Below are positions 9,187 to 15,627 of a DNA stretch of 18,889 bases, one piece after another. A program made the position numbers and the translations under genes. The notes under the pieces were generated by a model. The model worked only from the letters and a program-made list of their open reading frames with translations, was not told the DNA's origin and did no database searches. Position 1 is the first letter of the stretch, and each line of letters starts with the position of its first letter. Where the stretch lies: NCBI GenBank assembly GCA_017418585.1, contig JAFONG010000020.1, forward strand, positions 1-18,889, written 5' to 3'. The DNA is from Erysipelotrichaceae bacterium (GTDB lineage: Bacteria > Bacillota_I > Bacilli_A > Erysipelotrichales > Erysipelotrichaceae).

Positions 9187-9221
9187 TAGCGCCGTCCTTT
9201 CAAATAATTGCCTAGAAACCG

Positions 9222-9812
9222 TCAGCGGCTATCGATGACAAGATAACCCTTGTCTTTCTCAATAACCTCGACGTTTTCAAATAGTGTTTCAAGTTTCTTT
9301 ATGGAAGACATCGCTCCCTGAGCCTTACGGATCACGATATACAGATGACCCCCCTCATTCAGCATCTTCTCAGCCTTCTCATACAGTTCATAGATGACCT
9401 TCTTCCCTGCCCTGATCGGCGGGTTCAGGACGATCGTATCGAACTTGTGATCCAAAGCGAGAATATCCTCGCATAAATGCACTTTAATATCTTCTGTATG
9501 ATTATTTCTGCTGTTCAGAACGGACAGTTCGACAGCTCTGGAATTGACCTCGGCCATCTCCACCTGCAGCTGCGGATGAAAACGTTTCAGGATGATCCCG
9601 ATCGGACCGTAACCTGAACCAAGATCAAGCAGGCTCTCTCCCAGATCCTTCTGATAAACAGTTCTAATTAAGATATAACTCCCGTAATCGACGTTCTCTT
9701 TCGAAAAAACGCCGTTATCGGTAGTGAAACGAAAAACCTCATTATCGAAATAATAAGTAAACTCTTTTCTGTCGGAAGACAGATCCTTATTATCCGTATA
9801 ATAATGGTTCAT
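9222..9812 (-). CDS. ybxB: Class I SAM-dependent methyltransferase, YbxB/RsmC-like
   Basis: Predicted RNA methyltransferase related to RsmC (16S rRNA guanine-N2 methylation), with the B. subtilis YbxB arrangement between rplL and rpoB. The sequence shows the SAM-binding motif I LLDLGSGYGPIGI, an acidic motif II region (AEVNSRAVELS), the N2-methyltransferase motif NPPIRAGKK and a C-terminal KDKGYLVI strand. I chose the ATG at 9812-9810 (196 residues, MNHYYTDN), which aligns with the YbxB start MSEHYYSE as I recall it. A TTG one codon upstream is also possible. The start lies 3 nt after the rplL stop with no clear ribosome site, suggesting coupling to rplL. The exact methylated base is unproven; the family is confident. 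Confidence 0.9.
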   Translation of the reverse strand: MNHYYTDNKDLSSDRKEFTYYFDNEVFRFTTDNGVFSKENVDYGSYILIRTVYQKDLGESLLDLGSGYGPIGIILKRFHPQLQVEMAEVNSRAVELSVLNSRNNHTEDIKVHLCEDILALDHKFDTIVLNPPIRAGKKVIYELYEKAEKMLNEGGHLYIVIRKAQGAMSSIKKLETLFENVEVIEKDKGYLVIDSR

Positions 9813-9815
9813 CAA

Positions 9816-10187
9816 TTATTTGATATCGACAGTAGCTCCTGCTTCAACTAATTGTTTCTTGATTTCTTCTGCTTCTTCCGGAGAGATGTTTTCCTTGATT
9901 GGGCTTGGGCACTTGTCAACCAGACCCTTAGCTTCAACCAGACCTAAGCCTGTGATCGTCTTGACGACCTTGATAACGGCAGTCTTTGCTTCACCGAAGT
10001 TCGTTAAAATAACGGATACAGAAGTAGGACCCTGAGGTGCTTCGTCTACAGGTGCAGCAGCAACAGCGACCGGAGCAGCGGCAGTAACGCCGAACTTCTC
10101 TTCGATAGCCTTAACCAGTTCATTTAAATCCAGGATGCTGGCTTCTTCCAGATAAGCCAGAATATCTTCATGTGATAATTTTGCCAT
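9816..10187 (-). CDS. rplL: 50S ribosomal protein L7/L12
   Basis: Stalk protein that recruits translation factors and binds as dimers to the L10 C-terminus. At 123 residues it has the normal length: an N-terminal dimerisation domain (about 1-35), an Ala/Pro/Val-rich hinge (about 36-52) and a C-terminal domain with the conserved stretch KTAVIKVVKTITGLGLVEAK and the ending GATVDIK. An AAGGAGAA ribosome site precedes the ATG, 29 nt after rplJ, consistent with strong independent initiation for a protein made in excess over L10. Nothing in the sequence is unusual. Confidence 0.99.
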   Translation of the reverse strand: MAKLSHEDILAYLEEASILDLNELVKAIEEKFGVTAAAPVAVAAAPVDEAPQGPTSVSVILTNFGEAKTAVIKVVKTITGLGLVEAKGLVDKCPSPIKENISPEEAEEIKKQLVEAGATVDIK

Positions 10188-10216
10188 AATAATTTTTTTC
10201 TCCTTCTTTTTTCACA

Positions 10217-10756
10217 TTATGCTGCGGCTTCAGCAGCAGGGGCTTCTTCTGCCTTAGGGGCAGGGGCATCACCTTTGGAATCCGCAACGGCCTTGACGAC
10301 TCTAGCGAATGAGCTCATAGGTGACTGCAGACAGCTCAGTAACATAGACAGCATACCGTCGCGGTTCGGCAGATTGGACAGTTCTTTGACTGTAGCTTCA
10401 TCGACGACCTTACCCTCAACGATGCCTTTCTTAAGTACCAGAGCCTTGTGCTTCTTCGCAAACTTAGCCAGAACTCTTGCCGGTGCAGTCGCATCTTTCG
10501 AGAATGCAAAGGCGTTCGGACCGCTTAACGCGTCCTTCAGGTCCTCAAAGCCGGACTCGTCACATGCTCTTTCGAACATCGTGTTCTTGTAGACTTTGAA
10601 GTCTATGCCTTCCGCTCTTAAGCTGCGTCTTAATTCTGTCACTTCAGCAACACTAAGTCCGCGATACTCGCAAACAACTGTCGAATCGGAATCCTTGATC
10701 TTGTCGACGATTTCCTTGACAACAGCCTGTTTGTTACTTAATACAGCTTGATTCAT
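10217..10756 (-). CDS. rplJ: 50S ribosomal protein L10
   Basis: Base of the ribosomal L7/L12 stalk and, as a complex with L7/L12, the likely feedback regulator of its own leader RNA. The start at 10756-10754 gives 179 residues (MNQAVLSNKQAVV) and has an AAAGAGGAA ribosome site at good spacing; a longer reading to 10786 lacks such a site and runs into the leader. The sequence has the typical L10 N-terminal domain (CEYRGLSVAEVTELRRSLR, LSGPNAFAF), the C-terminal helix that carries L7/L12, and a low-complexity Ala/Glu/Pro tail. rplK and rplA, often just upstream in Bacillota, are absent here; surE is there instead. Confidence 0.98.
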   Translation of the reverse strand: MNQAVLSNKQAVVKEIVDKIKDSDSTVVCEYRGLSVAEVTELRRSLRAEGIDFKVYKNTMFERACDESGFEDLKDALSGPNAFAFSKDATAPARVLAKFAKKHKALVLKKGIVEGKVVDEATVKELSNLPNRDGMLSMLLSCLQSPMSSFARVVKAVADSKGDAPAPKAEEAPAAEAAA

Positions 10757-10786
10757 AGTTCCTCTTTCTAACACCCATATACACAT

Positions 10787-10817
10787 AAAATAAAACCTGT
10801 ATCCACAGACACAGGTT
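10787..10817 (-). terminator. Attenuator terminator of the L10 leader
   Basis: On the minus strand AACCTGTGTC (10817-10808) pairs with GATACAGGTT (10803-10794), ten pairs with one G-U, loop TGTG, followed by TTATTTTAT. It lies upstream of rplJ, so it is a regulated attenuator and not the end of surE. Confidence 0.85.
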
Positions 10818-10891
10818 AAAAATCATCTTCAGATTAACCTCGGTAACATGATTAAGCGATAGCGCCGTTACTGTCTATGGTATATCGATGC
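10787..10891 (-). ncRNA. L10 leader (rplJL autoregulatory leader)
   Basis: The leader RNA contains the L10-leader core: CAGTAAC, then GTTACCGAGGTTAA. Three helices can be drawn by eye: P1 CCATAGAC (10880-10873) with GTCTGTGG (10810-10803); P2 GTAAC (10871-10867) with GTTAC (10847-10843); P3 AGGTTAA (10840-10834) with TTAACCT (10819-10813). Together they make a compact three-way junction that excludes the terminator at 10794-10817. In B. subtilis the L10-L12 complex binds this class of leader and favours termination; the same mechanism is inferred here. Confidence 0.88.
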
Positions 10892-10897
10892 CTTAAT

Positions 10898-10926
10898 ATA
10901 TTACCCTATTTACACTTTTTTTTCAA
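10898..10926 (-). promoter_or_regulatory. Sigma-A promoter of rplJL-ybxB-rpoBC
   Basis: TTGAAA (10926-10921), a 17-nt A-rich spacer and TAATAT (10903-10898) on the minus strand, predicting a start near 10891. It begins only 13 nt after the surE stop codon and directly precedes the L10 leader. Confidence 0.8.
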
Positions 10927-10938
10927 GATAAAAACGAA

Positions 10939-11706
10939 TTATTTCAGAATATCCTTTACATCCTCGATGCAGTCGTCCAAAACATGGATGTTTCCCAAAG
11001 GAGAAACGGCGACGTAGCCCATTCCTACGGCGTTTCTGTCTATCCTGAGATCTTCTGTATCTTCGTTTGGTTTCATGTGAGAGGAAACGATATTGATGAA
11101 GTTTTCCCCGTCTTCAAATCCCATGGTGATGTTTTCAGAATAAGTGATCCTGGTCAGTCTGTCGCAAACCAGAACACCCTTGATATCCTCATCCTTCAAA
11201 TCAGGAACGTTGATGTTAAGATAGTAGTTCTTCTTCCTCTTTTCCAGATATTTCATTCCCAGTATCCTGGCATATCTGGCTGCCGTCCTGAAGTCGTTGT
11301 CCAGGGAAAACTGCAGGGAAACCGCTACAGAAGGAACGCCTTGTATATAAGCTTCCCTGGCTGCCGCTGCCGTTCCGGAATAGATCAGATCCGAAGAAAC
11401 ATTCAGACCTCTGTTGATTCCACTGACGACCAGATCGATCTGATCCTCGAACAGAAAACGCAGACTCAGATGAACACAGTCGGCAGGTGTACCCCATAAG
11501 GCATACGCTTTTAGCGCTCCTTCCAGTTTTCTTTCTTCGATACGGACCTTTCCTCTTAATTTCAGATGATGGGAATTGGAGCTTCTCTCTCCTTCCGGAG
11601 CGACCACATAGACATCCGCGATCCGGGAGAATTCCTCCACCAGCGCCTGCAGTCCGTTTGATTCGATTCCGTCGTCGTTTGTTATCAGAACTCTTATTCT
11701 ATCCAT
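10939..11706 (-). CDS. surE: 5'/3'-nucleotidase SurE
   Basis: Metal-dependent cytoplasmic phosphatase that dephosphorylates nucleoside 5' and 3' monophosphates, linked in other bacteria to stationary-phase survival. Metal ligands by family alignment are D11 and D12 in TNDDG, S42 in GERSSNS and N98 in SGINRGLN. GTPADCVHL and the YSGTAAAA loop (from Y109) are also present. The ATG at 11706-11704 gives 255 residues, the usual size, and begins the family-typical RIRVLITNDDG strand. The longer reading from 11748 adds residues inside the HAD gene and is not needed. The start overlaps the HAD stop by 8 nt, and a GGAGCAGG site precedes it. It is the last gene of the potA cluster, with no terminator visible after it. 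Confidence 0.96.
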   Translation of the reverse strand: MDRIRVLITNDDGIESNGLQALVEEFSRIADVYVVAPEGERSSNSHHLKLRGKVRIEERKLEGALKAYALWGTPADCVHLSLRFLFEDQIDLVVSGINRGLNVSSDLIYSGTAAAAREAYIQGVPSVAVSLQFSLDNDFRTAARYARILGMKYLEKRKKNYYLNINVPDLKDEDIKGVLVCDRLTRITYSENITMGFEDGENFINIVSSHMKPNEDTEDLRIDRNAVGMGYVAVSPLGNIHVLDDCIEDVKDILK

Positions 11707-12373
11707 TTTCCTGCTCCAGGATCTTAAATATCTGATCCAGTTTTTCAATGCGGTAGCCGTGATAATCCAAAGTCGGTCTTTCGGTATCTTCCAGGATCCA
11801 TACCGGCGTCATGCCTGCGCGGATTGCTCCGAGAATATCGGAAGCAAACACGTCCCCGATCATCAGACATTCCTCGCACTTTACGCCCAGCTGATTTGCC
11901 GCATATTCAAAGATTGCGGCATCCGGTTTATGAATACCAAGATCGCCCGATACTATGACCGTGTCAAAGTATTTCTCGATCTTTACCTGACTGATCTTGT
12001 GATGCTGGGAGAAGGGATTTCCGTTGGAAAGGATACCAAGCCGGTATTTTCCTTTCAGTTTCTCCAGCACCTCGATCGTCTCGTCTTTCAAGACGGTAAA
12101 ACGGTACATGTTCTTCAGGCTGAATTCAGTGAACCTGTCATTAAAATCGTCCGGCAGCAGATCGCCGTACTTGTTGATGAAAGGAATCATTCTCTGATGG
12201 GTTGCCGTCGTGCCGTTGCAGTCGAACGTCAGCGCGTCCTGCAGGACGGCTTCAAACTCGATCTCGTTCAGATCAGGAAAATAAGGCTTCAGAAAGTCCC
12301 TGTACATCAGATAGGCATTCATCTGCCTGTTTGACAGCGTACCGTCAAAATCAAAAAGGATCGCCTTAATCAT
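11699..12373 (-). CDS. HAD-superfamily hydrolase (phosphatase, HAD-IA type)
   Basis: Predicted cytoplasmic phosphatase of 224 residues. Motif I is FDFDGTLSN with the nucleophile D8 and acid/base D10; a helical cap follows (about 15-85). Motif II is GILSNGN, the conserved Lys is in GIHKPDAAIFEYA, and motif IV is MIGDVFASDILGA. This is the phosphoglycolate phosphatase/nucleotidase-like branch, and the substrate cannot be read from the sequence. The gene overlaps DUF951 at its start (8 nt, ATGATTAA) and surE at its end (8 nt), and GGCGGAGAGG precedes the ATG. Because SurE is a nucleotidase and the two are translationally coupled, a nucleotide or sugar-phosphate substrate is plausible but unproven. 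Confidence 0.88.
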   Translation of the reverse strand: MIKAILFDFDGTLSNRQMNAYLMYRDFLKPYFPDLNEIEFEAVLQDALTFDCNGTTATHQRMIPFINKYGDLLPDDFNDRFTEFSLKNMYRFTVLKDETIEVLEKLKGKYRLGILSNGNPFSQHHKISQVKIEKYFDTVIVSGDLGIHKPDAAIFEYAANQLGVKCEECLMIGDVFASDILGAIRAGMTPVWILEDTERPTLDYHGYRIEKLDQIFKILEQENG

Positions 12374-12572
12374 CGACCCTCTCCGCCTTTTCTATGATCT
12401 TCTTGCATTTCCGTTCAAATTCGGGTCTCTCCATCATCACGACGGCGCCGCATCCCTCGCACTTGATCTTGATGTCAACGCCCATTCTGACGATCTTCCA
12501 GTAATGCGACTTCCTGCATGGATGATCCTTCTTCATCTGAACGATATCGTTTAAAGCATATCCTTCTACCAT
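12366..12572 (-). CDS. DUF951 family small protein
   Basis: A 68-residue protein of unknown function conserved in Bacillota. It matches the DUF951 pattern: DIVQMKKDHPC near the N-terminus, then WKIVRMGVDIKIKCEGCG and a basic helix ending in FERKCKKIIEK. Three Cys (HPC plus CEGC) and nearby His suggest a small metal-binding, possibly RNA-binding module, but this is inference only. The ATG lies inside the last codons of dtd (7-nt overlap) and AGTGAGG serves as its ribosome site. Its stop overlaps the HAD start. In other genomes this family tends to sit near translation-related genes, as it does here with dtd. Confidence 0.88.
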   Translation of the reverse strand: MVEGYALNDIVQMKKDHPCRKSHYWKIVRMGVDIKIKCEGCGAVVMMERPEFERKCKKIIEKAERVDD

Positions 12573-13015
12573 AATACCTCACTGTCCAATATGACCGTAA
12601 TCGGCCCGGCATTGGTTAAGTTAATATCCATCTGCGCACCGAATACGCCTTCTTCCACTTCCAGGTCCAGCTTCCTGAGACATTCGTTGAAATACTGATA
12701 CAGATGCACGGCTCTTTCGCCTCCCAGGGCATCCGTAAAGCTCGGACGGTTCCCCTTCCTGCAGTCGGCGTAAAGAGTGAACTGCGAGATGGAAAGCACC
12801 TTGCCGTTGACGTCATAGATCGACCTGTTGATCTTTCCGTTATCGTCTTCAAAGATCCTGAGCTTGCTCATCTTTTCAGCCATCTTCTCTACGATGGTCT
12901 CATCGTCCTGCAGTCCAAAACCGACTAAAACCATATAACCGGTATTGATCTTCCCGGTTATATGGTTTTCAACTGTACAGCTTGCCTGTGATACTTTCTG
13001 AATGACAAGACGCAT
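12566..13015 (-). CDS. dtd: D-aminoacyl-tRNA deacylase
   Basis: Cytoplasmic proofreading enzyme that hydrolyses D-amino acids (and Gly mischarged on tRNA-Ala) from tRNA. At 149 residues it is standard length. Both active-site signatures are present: SISQFTLYAD around residue 80 and the cross-subunit NAGPITVILD with the Gly-cisPro pair near the C-terminus. The start begins MRLVIQKVSQASC, matching the family N-terminus. Its ATG shares one base with the potD stop (TGATG), so translation is coupled to the polyamine-binding protein. A functional link with polyamine uptake is not obvious; simple operon packing is the cautious reading. Confidence 0.98.
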   Translation of the reverse strand: MRLVIQKVSQASCTVENHITGKINTGYMVLVGFGLQDDETIVEKMAEKMSKLRIFEDDNGKINRSIYDVNGKVLSISQFTLYADCRKGNRPSFTDALGGERAVHLYQYFNECLRKLDLEVEEGVFGAQMDINLTNAGPITVILDSEVLW

Positions 13016-14067
13016 CAGTGTGTGTTCTTGACGTTGACCCAGAGTTCGGAAATCGTCTTCAGAACGGCTTCGTTGCTGTGGAACACTTCGTCGTTGGCGT
13101 TCTTGTCGCGCGGAATGTAGGCGTCGTTGCCTTCGAAATCGCCGCCGGCTGCCGTCAGGTCAGCCAGAACGTCCTTGTTGACGGAACTGTAGCCGACAAA
13201 GACGGAGTTCTCATAAGCGGCATCATAGCCGGTAATGTAATCCATGAACTTGTAGGCCGCATCCACGTTCTTGGCATCCTTGTGGATAACCATCGCATCG
13301 ACGAAATAGTTCGTGCCTTCGGTCGGAGCCCAGAAAGCGATATCCTCGTTGTCCGTATAGATCAGAGCCGCATCGCCGGAATACATCATGCCCATGGCCT
13401 TTTCGCCGTTGGCCAGGCCGTCGATCGCCTCATCCGTAACATAGGCAGGATCCATGTTGACGGCAATGTCAACCAGCCATTCATAGGCTTTCTGAAGTTC
13501 TTCTTCGTTATCCGTGTTCATGGAATAGCCAAGGGATTTCTCAGCCATCATGAAGGCGTCACGGATCGAATCGTACATGTAGATCATGCCTTTGTACTTG
13601 GTATTTCTAAGTACGTTCCAGCCCTGGCTCTCGACATCAGCCGGATCGACCAGTGTCTTGTCGTAGCAAATGCCGACATTACCCCAGAAGTAAGGAACGG
13701 AATAGTCGTTGTTCGGATCGAAATCCATGTGCAGAACCTGATCATAGATGGAATCCATGTTGCTAAGTCTGGACTTGTCCAGTTTCTGTACCATTCCTTC
13801 AGAGATCAGTCTTTCAATCATGTAGTCGCTTGGAATGATGATATCGTAGACGGTCCCGCCCAACAGTTTCGTATACATCATCTCATTCGAATCAAAAGTC
13901 GTGATGTAGACCTTGATGCCTGTTTCTTCTTCAAAATCGTTGATGACATCATCGGAAATGTACTCTCCCGGGAGAAATACGTAAAGCTCGCCTTTTTCTT
14001 CTCCGCCCTTGGAACCGCAGGCGGCAAGCAGAAGCAGCACCATCAGTAAACTAAGCAGCTTTTTCAT
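13015..14067 (-). CDS. potD: Spermidine/putrescine-binding lipoprotein
   Basis: Extracellular polyamine-binding component of the PotABCD importer. A lipoprotein signal peptide (MKKLLSLLMVLLLLAAC, Cys17) is followed by a family 1-type periplasmic-binding fold: ELYVFLPGEYIS, YDIIIPSDYMIERL, NNDYSVPYFWGNVGICYDK and GEKAMGMMYSGDAALI. At 350 residues it has normal length. The ATG is preceded by AAGGAGGATTAAGA and overlaps the potC end by 17 nt. The gene order potABCD matches the common Bacillota operon. Whether spermidine or putrescine is preferred cannot be told from sequence alone. Confidence 0.96.
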   Translation of the reverse strand: MKKLLSLLMVLLLLAACGSKGGEEKGELYVFLPGEYISDDVINDFEEETGIKVYITTFDSNEMMYTKLLGGTVYDIIIPSDYMIERLISEGMVQKLDKSRLSNMDSIYDQVLHMDFDPNNDYSVPYFWGNVGICYDKTLVDPADVESQGWNVLRNTKYKGMIYMYDSIRDAFMMAEKSLGYSMNTDNEEELQKAYEWLVDIAVNMDPAYVTDEAIDGLANGEKAMGMMYSGDAALIYTDNEDIAFWAPTEGTNYFVDAMVIHKDAKNVDAAYKFMDYITGYDAAYENSVFVGYSSVNKDVLADLTAAGGDFEGNDAYIPRDKNANDEVFHSNEAVLKTISELWVNVKNTH

Positions 14068-14848
14068 TCTTAATCCTCCTTGTTTTGATCATAGGAACTA
14101 CATTAGTAATAATCAGTATAACGGTAATCACCAGAACAATCAATGTCGAAAGCGCATTGACGCTCGGGTTGATCCTCTTGGTTGTAGCGTAAACATAAGT
14201 GGAAATATTGTTGATGCCCGGACCGGTCGTAAAGTAGGAAATGACGAAGTCGTCGAAGGACATCGTAAATGCGACCAGTGCGCCGGAAACGATACCTTCT
14301 TTGATCTGCGGAATGATGACCTTGTACAAAGCCTGAAACGGCGTACAGCCAAGATCCAGTGCCGCTTCCGCTAAGTTCTCGTCCAGCTGTCTCAGCTTCG
14401 GCATGACCGACAGGATCACATACGGTATACAGAAGATAATATGCGCCAGCAGCAGAGTGCCGAAACCGGTCGGAATATTGAACGTAGAGAACAGCAGCAT
14501 CAGTCCGATCGCGGTAACGATATCCGGATTGAGCATCGGCAGGTTGTTGACCTGGGTGACGATCTGTTTTATCAGACGGGAAGACTTGCTTAGACCGATC
14601 GCAACGATGGTGCCGACGATCGTCGATACGATCGTAGCGATCACGGCGATCAGCGTCGAGTAGTAGACCGACTCCATCATCGCCCTGGTCTTGAACATCT
14701 TCTCGTACCACTGCAGAGAGAATCCGGTAAAGTTCGTCAGAGAACGGGACTCATTGAAAGAGAAGAAGACGACATAAACGATCGGCAGATAGAAGAACGC
14801 CATGATCAGGATCAGATAAATGCTTTGAACGTTCAGTTTCTTTTTCAT
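14051..14848 (-). CDS. potC: Spermidine/putrescine ABC transporter permease PotC
   Basis: Integral membrane permease of 265 residues with about six transmembrane helices; hydrophobic spans are visible at roughly 10-32, 62-85, 103-123, 130-150, 185-205 and 237-258. The coupling (EAA) loop reads EAALDLGCTPFQALYKVIIPQI, which docks on PotA. The start (MKKKLNVQSIYLILIMAFFY) is typical. The ATG shares one base with the potB stop (TAATG), preceded by GAGGAAAGA. The C-terminus is basic and cytoplasmic. Length and motifs are normal for PotC, and it pairs with PotB as a heterodimer. Confidence 0.96.
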   Translation of the reverse strand: MKKKLNVQSIYLILIMAFFYLPIVYVVFFSFNESRSLTNFTGFSLQWYEKMFKTRAMMESVYYSTLIAVIATIVSTIVGTIVAIGLSKSSRLIKQIVTQVNNLPMLNPDIVTAIGLMLLFSTFNIPTGFGTLLLAHIIFCIPYVILSVMPKLRQLDENLAEAALDLGCTPFQALYKVIIPQIKEGIVSGALVAFTMSFDDFVISYFTTGPGINNISTYVYATTKRINPSVNALSTLIVLVITVILIITNVVPMIKTRRIKNEKAA

Positions 14849-15627
14849 TATCTTTCCTCCTCGTCATAATCGAATTTCCTGGTAAAGTACATGGAAATCA
14901 GGATCACGACCGCCATCAGCAGCGATACAGCAGAACCGAAGTTCCAGTCGCCGGTGGTGACGAAGTAGTTCTCGATCAGATTACCGATCAGGACATAGGA
15001 TCCTCCGCCCAGCAGTTTCGGAATAAAGAAGCTTGAAACGGCAGGCAGGAATACCAGAGTAATGCCCGAGATGATACCCGGAATACTAAGCGGAAGCGTG
15101 ACTTTCAGAAAGGCCGTCTTTTCGTCGCATCCCAGGTCGTAGGCCGCCGGAATCAGGGACGGATCCATCTTGGACAGTGAAGTATAGATCTGCAATATCA
15201 TGTACGGCAGGAAGTTGTATACCATGCCGATGTAGACCTTAACGACCGGAGAAAACGGCAGATTCAGCAGCAGTCCTCTCCAGGCATAGGTTCTTACCAG
15301 CATGTTGATCAGCTGCGGGAGCGTAACCAGCAGGACCATGACCGACTGGTTGTCCGGAGACAGCTTCGCAATGAAGTAGGCTGCAGGATAGCCCAGCAGG
15401 ATACAGATGATCGTAGTGATTACGGCAAGCTTAACGCTGCGCCACAGCACTTCGATAAAGATCGGATCGGAAAAGAAACGGACAAAGTTCTGCAGCGTCA
15501 GTTTCACCGGGATCACATCGTTTCCCTGCACGGAGAAGGCATAGAACACGATGATCAGCATCGGCAGCACGATCAGTGCGCCTGCCCAGCCCAGATACGG
15601 ATATACCAGTCTCTTAAAGCTCTTCAT
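14848..15627 (-). CDS. potB: Spermidine/putrescine ABC transporter permease PotB
   Basis: Partner permease of PotC, 259 residues, with about six hydrophobic helices and the EAA-like coupling loop AAYDLGCDEKTAFLKVTLPL. It is shorter than E. coli PotB (about 285). The missing length is in the segment after MLVRTYAWRGLL, where only a short LNLPFSPVVK linker precedes the next helix (GMVYNFLPYMIL). This suggests a trimmed extracellular loop, judged from memory of the family. The ATG at 15627-15625 overlaps the end of potA by 14 nt, so the two are co-translated. There is no strong ribosome site, consistent with re-initiation after potA. Confidence 0.95.
   Translation of the reverse strand: MKSFKRLVYPYLGWAGALIVLPMLIIVFYAFSVQGNDVIPVKLTLQNFVRFFSDPIFIEVLWRSVKLAVITTIICILLGYPAAYFIAKLSPDNQSVMVLLVTLPQLINMLVRTYAWRGLLLNLPFSPVVKVYIGMVYNFLPYMILQIYTSLSKMDPSLIPAAYDLGCDEKTAFLKVTLPLSIPGIISGITLVFLPAVSSFFIPKLLGGGSYVLIGNLIENYFVTTGDWNFGSAVSLLMAVVILISMYFTRKFDYDEEER

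Noticed and set aside
10757..10786. Longer N-terminus for L10 (MCIWVLERGT)
   Set aside because: It runs through the ribosome site and leader end; MNQAVLSNK matches the family start.
10927..10960. T-rich run after surE as an intrinsic terminator
   Set aside because: Only a 4-bp AT stem (TATT-CTGA-AATA) can be drawn before the T-run, too weak to support.
11707..11748. Longer N-terminus for SurE
   Set aside because: It would overlap the HAD gene by 50 nt and add residues before the family-typical start; the ATG at 11706 has a ribosome site.
13018..14049. Plus-strand open frame of 343 codons exactly opposite potD
   Set aside because: It is a shadow of the potD codons; it has a low-complexity, Val/Ile/Asp-rich translation and no family match.
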